Below, piece by piece: positions 22,608-34,606 of a DNA stretch of 64,000 bases. Numbering within the stretch: position 1 is the stretch's first letter; the number at the start of each line of letters is the position of its first letter. Below the pieces are notes generated by a model. That model ran no database searches, was not told the origin of the DNA, and saw only the letters and a list, made by a program, of their open reading frames with translations. Location: contig JBBHKE010001424.1 of assembly GCA_037447655.1 (NCBI GenBank), positions 1 to 64,000 of the forward strand. The letters are read 5' to 3'. Source of the DNA: Zygnema cylindricum. Taxonomy: Eukaryota; Streptophyta; Zygnematophyceae; Zygnematales; Zygnemataceae. Both the position numbers and the translations under genes were made by a program.

Positions 22608-24794
22608 AATGTCAGTCATTTCAAAGTCTTTAGCAGTAAGTGTTTTATTTTGGATACGTCTAATGATAGATGGAAAATGGAACCTAAAGGATTGCCGGGA
22701 ATTTTGTTAGGGTATGATGATCACTCTAAAGGTTATAGAGTCTTTGATTTTGAAAAGCAGAAAATAATTGTCGCAAGAAACATAGTTGTCAAAGATGAAC
22801 TAGACTCGATAGACTTATTTAAAATGACAGAGCAGCAAAAACAAGAAAAAGTACAGGAATATGTCATTTTAGATAGCATCCATAATATTGTCCTACAGAT
22901 GCAAAAATCACAAGTAATAACACACGAGTCAGAACACAATCGGGGACAGCAACAAGTACATTTCGAAGCGAACCGAGAGCAGTCACTACCTACCAATAGC
23001 AACCAGCGCAACGCCAACAAGGAAATGGATAACGCAGTAAGTGTTGCGGATCCAACCACCCAACCGGCAAGCATGAAATGGACAACCAACAGCGTTGCCT
23101 TCGGATCGCAATGCGAACCACGTACTACGGGATCAAATTTGGCCTCGACCGAGGGGAAGAAGATCCAGTAGCCGATTGCAAGCAAGTTCTAACTTCGCCT
23201 ACTTCGCAGCCGCAGACGAGACCTTGACCATCCAATAGGCCTTCTCATCACCAGAGCGAAATCACTGGATCGAGGCAGCAAACGACGAAATGAAGTCAAT
23301 CATGGAGGCCCAAAGATAGGAGCTTGTGAAACTTCCTCCAGACCGAAAGGCGGTCGGCAGCAAATGGGTATTCAAGGTGAAGTTAAATCCAGATAATACC
23401 ATTGAACGATATAAGGCTAGAGTTGTGGCAAAGGGATATAATCAAATGAAGGAATTGACTTTGAAGAAACCTTTTCCCCTGTTGTAAGATTTTCGACAGT
23501 TAGGATTTTGCTATCTTTAGCTGCTAATGAGGATATGGAAATACATCAGATGGATGTAAAGACGGCCTTCTTGCATGGAGAACTAGAGGAGACCATTTAC
23601 ATGCAGCAGCCTGAAATGTATGCAGAACCACGAAAAGAGCACTTAGTATGCAAACTACTAAAATCTTTGTTCGGCCTAAAACAGGCCCCAAGACAAAGGA
23701 ATTTAAAGCTGGATGAATTCTTAACTAGCCTAGGATTTAAAAGGATAAGCTCTGATCACTCTGTCTATCTTTTAAAAGGTGAGAATGAAATAGTGTACAT
23801 AGCAGTGTATGTAGATGATTTACTATTAGTAAGCAAATCAATGGCTGAAATTAACAAAATTAAAATTGCTTTAAACTCATGGTTCGAGATGAAAGACCTC
23901 GGTGAGGCAAAATATATCTTGGGCATCCAGGTAGATAGGGACAAGAAAAACAGATTAATAAAATTGACTCAAAAGGAGGCTATTGGAAACATGTTAGATA
24001 AATATGGAATGCGGGGGGCAAAAGGATGTGTAACACCTATGGAGTTTCGGTAGAAGTTAGAGGGGGAAGAAACAGAAACAGGTGTTATTATCAGTGAAAT
24101 TTTTGAGTCAGGGAAGAATGATCCTTTGACATTGATACCTTACAGACAGATAGTGGGAAGTTTAATATATTTCATGAACTGTACCCGTCCGGATATTGCT
24201 GCAGCTGTTGAGGTACTGAGCAGAAGTCTAGAGAATCCAAAGAAATCTGACCGTGACGCAGCAAAAAGAGTTTTAAGATACTTGGCAGGAACCAAATACC
24301 TGAAACTCACACTAGGTGGAGGAGAAGTGAAGCTGCAAACGTTGAGTGATGCGAGCTATGGCGACATGCCCAACCCAAAATCCACCACGAGATTTGTTCT
24401 ACAAATTGGGAACGGGACTTTCTGTTGGAGCAACAAACTTCAAAAGGTCACGGCACAATCAACGATGGAGTCAGAATATATGGCAGCAAGCTCAGCCCTC
24501 AAAGAACTCTTATGGGTGAAATCCATTTTGCAAGAATTGGAATACATGCAAGTTGGTCCACAAGTGATCTGGTGTGATAACCTCGCTGCCATTGCCATTG
24601 CTTCTAACTCGAGTCACCACTTCAAAAGCAAGCACATGGATGTAAGATTACACTTTGTAAGAGAAAAAGTGTTCTCTAGAGTTGATAAATTATGTTATCT
24701 TCCAGATGCTAAAATGACTGCATATTTGCTCACTAAAGCTCTTCCTGCTCCTAAGTTGAAGTATTGTAGGGATGCATTGGGATTAAGTGAATAG
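22608..24794 (+). pseudogene. B2 pol remnant (integrase end, RT, RNase H)
   Basis: Integrase C-terminal GYRVFDFEKQKIIVARNIVVKD, the Q/N-rich linker (one unit; B3 has three), RT (QMDVKTAFLHGELEETIY; YVDDLLL at about 23809) and RNase H to GLSE at 24791. Lesions: Trp to TAG near 23317, frameshift near 23446, Gln to TAG at 24051. Lacks everything upstream of the integrase tail. Confidence 0.92.
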
Positions 24795-24956
24795 TTGAGT
24801 TACTGCACTGCTATACTGCCATGCTGCGCTAGTCTCACACTTGGGATGTAGCGGGACTAGTTGACTTGCGAAAATTGCTACGTTGCTATGCTGCGATGCT
24901 GCGCTAGTTCAACATCGTAGTTGCGCTGGCATAATGAGTCTAAAGCTTTAAGAGAG

Positions 24957-25807
24957 TGTTGGCTTTTGAAAAGCTTTACGTCTCTTCAAATCTATAGGAC
25001 GGCGGAAAATAGATCTATAGAGACACGCGTCGTCACTTGAAGCGCAGTCCAGGATTTAAAATGGTACCGACACCAGCATTGGAACAACGTAGCTTCGACG
25101 TAGATGAAACGAGCGCAGCTGCGGTGATTTTTTCCGTACGGACGAACGCAGCCTGCGACGCAACAGGACGAACACAACTGCGTATATTTTTGGTACAGGA
25201 CAACTCAGTTGCTATGCAACAAGACAAACGCAGCTGCGGGTAATTTTGGTATGGGAGAACGCAGGTGCTACGAAGCTTTGAATATTTGAATGTGATCAGG
25301 AATTTGACTGCGCTGCTACGGTTGATATGAATCAAGTCAACGGACAAGATTCACTAAGCCAGGCGACAAGTATTTTATCAAATCATTTGTATAGGATTCT
25401 TAGTAATATTGATTCAACGGTGATAAATTAGTTTTAGCGTGATTAGGAGCACGTAGACCTTAGTGGCAGTTTAGTTCTTTTGGACGTATCTTTTAGAACA
25501 CTTGTATCGGCGGTAACGCACTATGTAGTAGGACAACTGAGTGAAGGGTATAAGACTTAGGACGTAGAACACTTTATGTATCCAGACTTCCAGACTGTGT
25601 AATCTGCAGACTGTTTTTGGGAAACTTCTGAGTTGCATATCTTGGTGTATGTTGGATCAATTGTGCTGAAACTTTGGGAGTTGTCAGACTTTGTGATACA
25701 CTATACTGTGATATAGTTTGAAGCAGTTTTGACTTCTGTGTCAACTTTATTGAAGCTGTAAAAGGCAGCTGTTTGATAGGATTCTTGATAAGCTTCTGTG
25801 GTGAATT
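24957..25807 (+). repeat. LTR between B2 and B3 (3'-truncated)
   Basis: TGTTGG start after a purine tract; aligns with 14842-15709 and 30286-31190 but lacks the final about 55 bases (Gag start and LTR end). Confidence 0.88.
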
Positions 25808-25986
25808 AATAACCAACTCACAAAAATGTCTCACCCAGTTGAACCTCAAACATACTTAGAGGCCATAAACACTCCAGAAAGTAGCCGGTGGATCACAGCT
25901 ATAAATGAAGAAATGGCCTCTATCATGGAAGCCAAAACATGGGAGTTGGTAGATTGTCCACCGGACCGAAAACCGATCGGATGTAA
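25808..25986 (+). pseudogene. Foreign copia RT scrap fused before B3 gag
   Basis: Encodes the start of an RT (TYLEAINTPESSRWITAINEE, MASIMEAKTWELVD). It resembles element A (YLEAVNSPEKDRW, MASIMEANTWEL) more than the B family (MKSIMEAQTWE). At 25987 it switches in frame to B-type gag. This is a chimeric junction, not a gene order any copia uses. Confidence 0.8.
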
Positions 25987-26680
25987 CGTTAACCTTTTAG
26001 ATATTTTGGATGGTTCACTGGCGGAAACGGATCCGTCTTGGTCAAAAAAAAATTTGCAAGCCCGGTCACTTTTGAAGTTTTGTATATCAGAAGAATTGGC
26101 TATGTCACAGATAAAAATGAAAAAAACGATAGATATCTGGAATATTCTCAAGGTTGATTTTGAAAAGACTAACGTTCAGGAAGAACTATTTTTGGCTGGA
26201 CAAATTTGGGACTATAAATACACGAGTGGCACAATGGCAGAATACTGTAACAAATTTCGAATACTAATAGATTCTCATGCTTGTGCAGGTGGATCATTTC
26301 CACAATTTCAGCAGGCTGCTGTGCTACTGAGAGGTCTTCCAACTACTATGAAAGCAGCGTCTGATAGGCTGAAACAGAAAGATAAAGCTAGCTGGACACT
26401 ACAATTAGCTATTAATCTAATATTTGAAGAGGAAGCAGATTCTAAAATTCTTAATGGTGAAAAACAAGTAGAGGCATTTAACACAGAATTTGACAGAAAA
26501 GCTCAGTTTAATCAGCAGAAAAATCAGTTCAATCACAATCAGAATTAGTTTAGACAGTTTAATCAAAGAAGAAATTGACAATCTTTCAATACTTGTTTTT
26601 ATTGTAATGATAAAGGTCATGGATATAAATTCTGTCCTAAGCTTAAAAAAGCTAATGAAACAGGTCTCTACAGGCCTGGA
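25987..26680 (+). pseudogene. B3 Gag (N-terminus missing)
   Basis: Copia-type Gag (Retrotran_gag_2-like): SKKNLQARSLLKFCISEEL, FEKTNVQEELFLAGQIWDYK, MAEYCNKFRILIDSHACAGG, and an FYCNDKGHGYKFC zinc knuckle near 26595. A TAG at about 26546 separates capsid and knuckle. Clearly homologous to the Gag of element D (59374). Confidence 0.85.
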
Positions 26681-26689
26681 TGGCAACAA

Positions 26690-28110
26690 AGCCAATTTCA
26701 TCAAGGCTTCACGGGATCATGACAACGAGGAAATGCACTCTTCTCGGCGTCTTCATCTCATCAGGACGAGTCTCTTTCACTCTCCGACAAAGAGGATGAC
26801 GATCTATTTGCTATGGCGGCAGCAATGGAGGGCGCGAAAGACAATGGATGGATAATGGACACGGGAGCGTCGGCCCACATGTGCTAGAACAAGACAACTT
26901 TTAAGAATTTGAAATCAACACCGGAGAAAAATATCTACTATGCCTGTGGAATGAGTGTGCAAACGCGGGCTGTAGGTGATGTCTCCTTGCTAATTGATCT
27001 GGAAGGCAAGGCAGTTTAGAGAACTCTTCATAATGTTCTCTATGTACCAGATTTTAAGAAAAAATTCTTTTCCACTTCGTTAGTAGAAAGTAAAGGGTTT
27101 GAGGTCAATGTGAAACATGGTAGGCAGGTTGTTAGCAAAAATGGAAAAATTGCAGTTACGGGAACTAGAGATGCCAGCAAAATGTATCGAATAGATATGC
27201 CCGATAATAAAGAAAATGATGTTTTTATTCCGGTGCATTATCCTCAGATGAGCTGTGGCATAAAAGATTAGGCCATGTAAACTATGAAAGTATGAAAAAG
27301 ATGGTCAATGCTGGCAAAATTGAAGGAGTCACTCTGTCAAATCAGTCACCTAACACGTGTGATGGCTGTGCACTAGGAAAATTACACAGATTATCGTTTC
27401 CTCAAGAGTCTGAACATAAATCTACTAAGCTTCTGCAACTCATTCACTCTGATGTTTTCGGCCCTGCAAAGGTACCATCTGCCGGGGGGATGAAATATAT
27501 GGTTACATTTACAGATGATTTTTTGAGATTTACTAAAGTCTATTTCGTGAAGACTAAGAGTGAAGTCTTCACTCACTTTCAACACTACAAAGCGTGGGCG
27601 GAGAAACTACACGGTTTGCCAATTCTCGAGCTCAGATCAGACAATGGCGGGGAATATACGTCAAAAGATTTTGAAAACTTCTTACTCAACGAAGGTATAA
27701 GTCACAAACTAATTGTTCCGTATTCTCCAGAACAAAATGGGGTCTCAAAAAGACTAAATAGAACTATTACGGAAAGCTCTAGGTCCATGCTTGCAGATAA
27801 GGACGTGGATCCGAAATTCTGGGCTGAAGCATTAAACTGTGCAGTTTATATCAAAAATAGGATAGGTTCAAGATCAGTAGAAACAACTCCTTACGAGATA
27901 TGGACGGGTAGAAAATCGGATGTCAGTCATTTCAAAGTCTTTGGCAGTAAGTGCTTTATTTTGGATACGTCTAATGATAGATGGAAAATGGAACCTAAAG
28001 GATTGCCGGGAATTTTGTTAGGGTATGATGATCACTCTAAAGGTTATAGAGTCTTTGATTTTGAAAGGCAAGAAGAAACAGAGTTGTCAAAGATGAACTA
28101 GACTCGATAG
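26690..28110 (+). pseudogene. B3 protease and integrase
   Basis: Protease WIMDTGASAHMC near 26855, followed at once by TAG (26885-26887). Further lesions at 27018 and a frame change near 27230. Integrase: GKLHRLSFP zinc-binding block, then TFTDDF, LRSDNGGEYTS and SPEQNGVSKRLNRT (catalytic D, D, E), then DVSHFKVFGSKCFILDT. Integrase is the longest undamaged block (27292-28101, 269 codons). Confidence 0.9.
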
Positions 28111-28272
28111 ACTTATTTAAAATGACAGAGCAGCAAAAGCAAGAAAAGTACAGGAATATGTCATTTTAGATAGCATCCATAATATTGTCCCACAGATGCA
28201 AAAATTACAAGTAGTAACACAAGAGTCAGGACAAAATCGGGGACAGCAACAAGTACATTTCGAAGCAAACCG

Positions 28273-28455
28273 AGAGCAGTCACTACCTACCAATACCAAC
28301 CAGCGCAACAAGCGCAACGACGGGGAAATGGACCAACAGCAGTCAGTGACAGCGGATCGCAACCAGCGCAACCACCGCAATGCACGGGAGATGGACAACC
28401 AACAGTCATTGCCTTCGGATCGCAACCAGCGCAACCAACGCAACGCACGGGATCC
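28273..28455 (+). repeat. Three-unit Q/N/R-rich linker repeat in B3 pol
   Basis: Imperfect tandem units of about 60-66 bases, each encoding a version of QQSLPSDRNQRNQRNAREMDN, between integrase and RT. B2 has essentially one unit. Confidence 0.8.
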
Positions 28456-28499
28456 AACAATCTCAGCCTCAAAATTTCCGGGGGGAAGAAGACTCAGTA

Positions 28500-30122
28500 G
28501 CCGACTGCAAGAAAGTTCTCACTTCCCCTACTCCGTAGCCTCAGGAGAGCCCTTGACCTGCTAAGAGGCCTTCTTATCACCAGAGTGAAATCACTAGATC
28601 GAGGCAGCAAACGACGAAATGAAGTCGATCATGGAGGCCCAAACATGGGAGCTTGTGGAACTTCCTCCAGACCGAAAGGCGATTGGCAGCAAATGGGTAT
28701 TCAACGTGAAGTTAAATCCAGATAATACCATTGAACGATATAAGCCTAGACTTATGGCAAAGGGATATAATCAAAAGGAAGGAATTGACTTTGAGGAAAC
28801 CTTTTCCCCTGTTGTAAGATTTCCGACAGTTAGGATTTTGCTATCTCTAGCGGCTATAGAGGATATGGAAATACATCATATGGATGTAAAGATGGCCTTC
28901 TTGCATGGAGAACTAGAGGAGACCATTTACATGCAGTAGCCTGAAATGTATGCAGAACCAAGAAAATAGCACTTAGTATGCAAACTACTAAAATCTTTGT
29001 ACGGCCTAAAACAGGCCCCAAGGCAATGGAATTTAAAGTTGGATGAATTCTTAACTAGCCTTGGATTTAAAAGGATAAGCTCTGATCACTCTGTCTATGT
29101 TTTAAAAGGTGAGAATGGAATAGTGTACATAGCAGTGTATGTAGATGATTTACTATTAGGAAGCAAATCAATGGTTGAAATTAACAAAATTAAAATTGCT
29201 TTAAACTCACGGTTCGAGGTGAAAAATTTCGGTGAGGCAAAATATATTTTGGGTATCCAGGTAGATAGGGACAGGAAAAACAGATTAATAAAATTGACTC
29301 AAAAGCAGCCTATTGGAAACATGTTAGATGAATATGGAATGAGGGGGGCAAAAGGATGTGTAACTCCAATGGAGTTTCGGCAGAAGTTAGAGGGAGAAGA
29401 AACATAATCAGGTGTTATTATCAGTGAAATTTTGAGTCAAGGGAGAATGATCCTTTGACATTGATACATTACAGACAGATAGTGGGAAGTTTCATATATT
29501 TCATGAACTGTACCCGTCCGGATATTGCTGCAGCTGTTGAGGTACATAGCCGAAGTCTAGAGAATCCGAAGAAATCTGACCGTGACGCAGCAAAAATAGT
29601 TTTAAGATACTTGGCAGGAACCAAAGACCTCAAACTCACACTAGGCAGAGTAGAAGTGAAGATGCAAACGTGGAGTGATGCGAGCTATGGCGACATGCCC
29701 AGCCGAAAATCCACCACGGAATTTGTTCTACAAATTGGGAACGGGACTTGCTGTTGGAGCATCAAACTTCAGAAGGTCAAGGCACAATCAACGATGGAGT
29801 CAGAATATATGGCAGCAAGCTTAGCCCTCAAAGAACTCTTATGGGTGAAATCCATTTTGCAAGAATTGGAATACATGCAAGCTGGTCCACAAGTGATCTG
29901 GTGTGAGAACCAAGCTGCCATTGCCATTGCTTCTAACCCGAGCCACCACTTCAAAAGCAAGCACATGGATGTAAGATTACACTTTGTAAGAGAAAAAGTG
30001 TTCTCTAGAGTTATTAAATTATGTTATCTGCCAGATGCTAAAATGATTGCATATTTGCTCACTAAAGCTCTTCCTGCTCCTAAGTTGAAGTATTGTAGGG
30101 ATGCATTGGGATTAAGTGAAGA
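28500..30122 (+). pseudogene. B3 RT and RNase H
   Basis: RT (MKSIMEAQTWELVELPPDRK, YVDDLLLGSKS near 29140) and RNase H (TWSDASYGDMPSRKSTTE, DVRLHFVREK, GLSEELS). Stops: Gln to TAG at 28937, Glu to TAG at 28966, Glu to TAA at 29405, plus a frameshift near 29430. WCENQAA replaces WCDNQAA, so one catalytic-site Asp of RNase H is lost. Confidence 0.92.
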
Positions 30123-30285
30123 GTTGAGTTGTTGCACTGCTATACTGCTATGCTGCGCTAGTCTCACACCTGGGATGTAGCGGGACTAGTTGACTTGCGA
30201 AAATTGCTACGCTGCTATGCTGCGATGCTGCGCTAGTTCAACATCGTAGCTGCTCTGGCATAATGAGTCTAAAGCTTTAGGGGAG

Positions 30286-31241
30286 TTTTGGTTTTTGAAA
30301 AGCTTTACGTCTCATCAAATCTATAGGACGGCGGAAAATAGATCTATAGAGACACGAGTCGTCACTTGAAACGCAATCCAAGATTTAAAATAGTGCCGAC
30401 ACCAGTATTGGAACAACGCACCTGCGACGTAGATGAAACGAGCGCAGCTGCGGTGATTTTTTCCGTACGGACAAACGCAGCCTGCGACGCAACGGGACAA
30501 ACACAACTGCGGATATTTTTGGTACAGGACAACGCAGTTTCTACGCAACAAGACAAACGCAGCTGCGGCTAATTTTGGTATGTAATTTTGGTATGGGAGA
30601 ACGCAACTGCTACGAAGCTGCGAATAATTGAATGTGATCAGGAATTAGACTGCGCTGCTACGGTTGATATGAATCAAGTCAACGGACGAGATTCACTAAG
30701 CCAGGCGACAAGTATTTGATCAAATCATCTGTATAGGATTCTTAGTAATATTGATTGAACGGTGATAGATTAGTTTTAGCGTGATTAGGAGCACGTAGAC
30801 CTTAGTGGCAGTTTAGTTCTTTTGGACGTATCTTTTAAAACACTTGTATCGGCGGTAACGCACTATGAAGTAGGACAACTGAGTGAAGGGTATAAGACTT
30901 AGGACGTAGAACACTTTATGTATCCAGACGACTTAGGACGTAGAACACTTTATGTATCCAGACTTCCAGACTGTGTAATCTGCAGACTGTTTTTGGGAAA
31001 CTTCTGAGTTGCATATGTTGGTGTATGTTGGATCAATTGTGTTGAAACTTTGGGAGTTGTCAGACTTTGTGATACACTATACTGTGATATAGTTTGAAAT
31101 AGTTTTGACTTTTGTGTCAACTTTATAAAGTTGTAAAAGGCAGCTGTTTGATAGGATTCTTGATAAGCTTTTGTGGTGAATTATGTCTACTTCTACTACT
31201 ACTGCTGCTGCTCCACCTGCTCCAGTGGTCGTAGAACAACA
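30286..31241 (+). repeat. 3' LTR of copia B3
   Basis: Starts TTTTGG (mutated TGTTGG), ends GTAGAACAACA. Contains a 34-bp perfect tandem duplication (30896-30929/30930-30963) not found in the B1 or B2 LTRs, and the in-LTR ATG at 31183 opening MSTSTTTAAAPPAPVVVE to the LTR end. Confidence 0.88.
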
Positions 31242-32120
31242 TACTATACTGCAAAAGCTACATATAACACTTGTCACAATAAATAAAATATAAAACTTAA
31301 AACTAGCTGTCATATTCGGTATAATGTAACAGGTAGATATTGTTGTTATAATAAATATGAAATAACAGTTACATGTAACTGTTGTAATTAGTATAATAAA
31401 TCAGTTATAAGTAGTTGTTATAAATAATGTGATATAACAGTTAGATATAACCTTTATAATCAATAAATTAAAACAATAATGACTAGCTGTTATAATTAAT
31501 ATATAAAACATAACAGGTAGATATAACTCCATATTTATCTACTACAAATATATATTTGCATATTAATCTACTACAAATGTATATGTATCTACCTGCTATA
31601 ATAAATATGATGTAACAGTTAGATAAAACTGTTATAATTAGTGTAATAAAACAGTTTTGACTAGCTGTTATAAATAATGTAGTATAACAGTTAAATATAA
31701 CTGTTTTTTTTTCCTTTGATGTTTTGTTTGCGGGGTTTTGCTTTTTTGGGTGTTTTCGATTTCTATGCCATTCTTTCGTATTTTCGTCGGTTTTGCCTTG
31801 ATTTTCCTTTTTGTTTATTCCCTAGTCATGTGGTTTTTTCAGTTTTAGCAATACTACTTCCTTTTGTTCCTATGGACTCAGATGGTTTACCATCGCGCTT
31901 TTTAATAAAGTCGGCCCTATAATGAGTTATAATCAATATATTAAATTAATTATAACCAGTTGTTATAATTAGTATAGTATAACAGTTATAACTAACCCTT
32001 ACAACATGTATTATACAACAGTTAGATAAAATTGCTAAAATAAATGTAATATATATCACTTATTACCGTCTGTTTTAATCAGTTACATATAAGTATTATA
32101 ATTAATTTAATATAGCAGTC
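31242..32120. repeat. TA-rich ACAGTTAGATATAACTGTTA repeat, right block
   Basis: Continuation of the 22379-22607 array. It is interrupted at about 31708-31925 by a T-rich, more GC-balanced segment containing an open frame (31716-31922) with no recognisable domain. Confidence 0.65.
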
Positions 32121-32173
32121 ATAATTACCTATTTGGCACTACGACATCAAAAAGGAAAAGAGGCAAAAAAGCA

Positions 32174-32829
32174 GTGCTTGTAAGTCAAGCGAGTAAAGAA
32201 AGAGTTGGGGACAAAGATGATTTGGGCCAACACAGTGACAGTGGTGTAGTGTTACGTTCGAATAGTGCCTCTAAACCCAAACCAAAGTCTTTCTGTGCAA
32301 ACACAAAAGAAACGAAACCAGGCGAGAAGGCTTTGTTGCCCAGAAAAAGACAGTGAGAGACGATACCTTGCCCAGAAAAAGACAGTGAGAGACGATACCT
32401 TGACCTGGTAAACACGGAGAATGAAAATATGGAAGGTATTACGAACAACTATGCTTCTACTTTAAACGTTTTTAGTGAATATTAGTTTTTTTTTTGTCTT
32501 TGCAATGTTATTGGTGCATGTGGTTAACTATTAGAAATGTTTTTGTTTTAATTTTAACCATCTGGATCTCAATTTGTAGTATGGGTAGATAATGAAAAGA
32601 TAAATGGGTTCGGTGTTTTAGAATTGTGGTTTGTATTGAAAAGTTGATGAGGGCTCCTGGTTGGAATTTAGCAAAAGCTATAGGTTTTCTAGAAAAGATA
32701 AGAGCTGAAAAGTTTAGTGGGAGCACGGCGGAACTAAAAGAGGCTTTGGCCTCTCAACTGAATCAATATTTAAAGAGGGATATTTTAAGAGGGAGTTTTA
32801 ACGAAAGTTGTCACGGTTCCGAAAGTTAG
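32174..32829 (+). other. Possible host exons, unidentified
   Basis: Two short frames with coding-like composition: 32174-32356 (charged, Lys/Ser-rich) and 32626-32829 (PGWNLAKAIGFLEKIRAEKF, helical, charged). A plausible 3' splice acceptor (CAATTTGTAG) ends at about 32580. No known domain recognised; a gene here is a guess. Confidence 0.25.
32336..32399. repeat. 32-bp perfect tandem duplication
   Basis: Unit TTGCCCAGAAAAAGACAGTG and 12 more bases, twice in a row (32336-32367, 32368-32399), at the end of the possible exon. Confidence 0.9.
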
Positions 32830-33618
32830 AAGAGCTTCGCTCTATCACGGGTTAAATTTTAGATTTATATTTTTGAGAGAGAGACATACTATTTGTTTTT
32901 CAATGTTGCATTCCGATTCAAATTCTATTTTCTTATATTGATATATCTTTTTGTTTTCAATTGTTTTAAAATGTTCAATATGATGCCTTATTTTATCTTT
33001 AGCATTGCATATGTTGTTATCGTTGATTTGTAATGACCATTTATTTGCGTCATGTAGTTACTTTCAAACCGTAGTATACTACATATTTCAACTTAAGATA
33101 CACGTACATGAAAACGATGGTATAAACACACATATATCTCCCAAATACGAACTTTTACCCATAACAACATTTGGTTTGATTAACCCATTGATACCGCAAG
33201 ACAAAAAATATGTCTTATGTATTTTATTATTTTACATAAATATATGATTATAAACATTTGTAACAACCTTTTATTATTTTACAAGAATATATGGATATAA
33301 ACATTTGTAACAACCAACAATAAATACCTTAAAAAATGTAAACACCCATGCTTTACATATTAGTTGTGATCTTTAAACTCATCAAGTTATGCTAACCAAT
33401 TGTTACCTTATCGAATCTATTATATGATGTTATACACCGTTGCGATAACCACCCATATACTTTTAAAGTGTCATTGTTCACTCTCTTTGAATGCATGCAG
33501 TTTATAATTATTTACGTTTATAGTAAATTTGTGTCATATGCATAAATTAACTATTCTAACATGTTTATTTAAAAACCTTTTAAATTATCAACGACACATG
33601 TTACAAACCCCATTGTTG
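32830..33618. other. AT-rich host spacer with a 47-bp tandem duplication
   Basis: No gene seen. Near-identical units at 33222-33268 and 33269-33315 (TTTTATTATTTTACA...TTGTAACAACC). Confidence 0.6.
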
Positions 33619-33623
33619 CCTTT

Positions 33624-34592
33624 TGTAACAGTAATAGCGGATCGAACTAATTTATAAAAGGGTATTTAGGAGTTATGATTATAGATTATTAAATTTGATA
33701 GACGTTCGCGAAAGAATCACGCGATTTGGAGTTATATTTCAAAAGTTATAGCTATGGGTGCACTTAGGTGGCAGTGTGGGGTCTAAATAACAGGTGGGTA
33801 TCATTGAAACGGGTTAAGGGTCAAAATTAGTACCGAAATTTCGCGTGAACGTTTCATAAAGTTCTAATGAAACGTTCAGTATGCATGGTACTTCGTTTCG
33901 TACAATTTTTAGTACGAAACGTCACTTTCACTTAAGGGAATTTCGTAGGAAGTTTCACGTGCGAAATTTGTGACGCATGATCGTGCGAAGTCGCGTTTCG
34001 TTTGGCGCGCGCTTTTGCACGTAAATGTTACGTAGTGAAACGTAGCGTTTGATTGGTTAATAAAGTGCTAAGTAGTTAGTAAGAGATTTCGCACGTTTTT
34101 GCATTGGTCAGTCCGAGTCCTTGCTGATCAATGATTGGCCCAGGTAAAAGCCTGTTAAAACGGAGCTTTGACTCTGGCCTGGGAGTCCAGGGCGATGATG
34201 GATAAATGGAGAAGTGTAAGAGGAGAGTAGACATCTTTTCCTTTAGGGAAAGTTTGTGGAAATTCCGGCTGATCTTGGTCCTGAGCGATTAATACCAAAT
34301 TGGAGAAAAGGCATTTTGCATTGAAATCTCTTACTAACTAAATAGTGTTTTAGTAGTTAAGAGATAGAATTATTAAGAGTGGAGAGTAGTGGAAAATACT
34401 TTAATAAGAAGGGTTGGGCCACGAGGGCAAGAGACCAAGCTAATGTTATGTGGACAGAAGCTTCTTCTAATTTAAAGTTTATCCTTATGTGAGTGTTGTC
34501 AAATGTGGATGTGTGTTTTCCAATGTGTGGAATGTGTGGTTGGAATTGTTTGTAGTAATGGGATTTTCTGAGAGGTAGGAGATCCTGTTACA
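33624..34592 (+). repeat. 5' LTR of gypsy G2
   Basis: TGTAACAG...TGTTACA. A palindrome cluster sits at 33846-33878 (12-bp arms, 9-base loop) and 33896-33919 (8-bp arms, 8-base loop). Confidence 0.96.
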
Positions 34593-34594
34593 TA

Positions 34595-34606
34595 TGGTAT
34601 CAAAGC
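34595..34606 (+). promoter_or_regulatory. G2 primer binding site (tRNA-iMet 3' end)
   Basis: TGGTATCAAAGC, 2 bases after the LTR; 11 of 12 match the complement of the plant initiator tRNA-Met 3' end. Confidence 0.85.

Larger units (their letters stand above)
22608..25807 (+). mobile_element. Copia B2, 5'-truncated
   Basis: Begins abruptly inside the integrase C-terminus (homology with B3 27919 onward), continues through RT and RNase H and ends in an LTR (24957-25807). The LTR stops at GTGAATTA, just before the in-LTR ATG seen in B1 and B3, where foreign sequence starts. Confidence 0.85.
25987..31241 (+). mobile_element. Copia B3 (gag to 3' LTR)
   Basis: Contains gag, protease, integrase, RT, RNase H and 3' LTR in copia order, but lacks its gag N-terminus and own 5' LTR/primer site, replaced by the scrap at 25808. 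The upstream LTR at 24957 could serve as 5' LTR only if the missing primer site is supplied elsewhere; as it stands the unit looks non-functional. Confidence 0.88.

Noticed and set aside
26885-26887. Alternative nuclear code with TAG/TAA as glutamine
   Set aside because: In-frame stops across the copia and gypsy copies replace Gln but also Glu, Lys, Trp, Tyr and Gly, all three stop codons occur, and the intact gypsy frames end normally. Pseudogene decay explains them.
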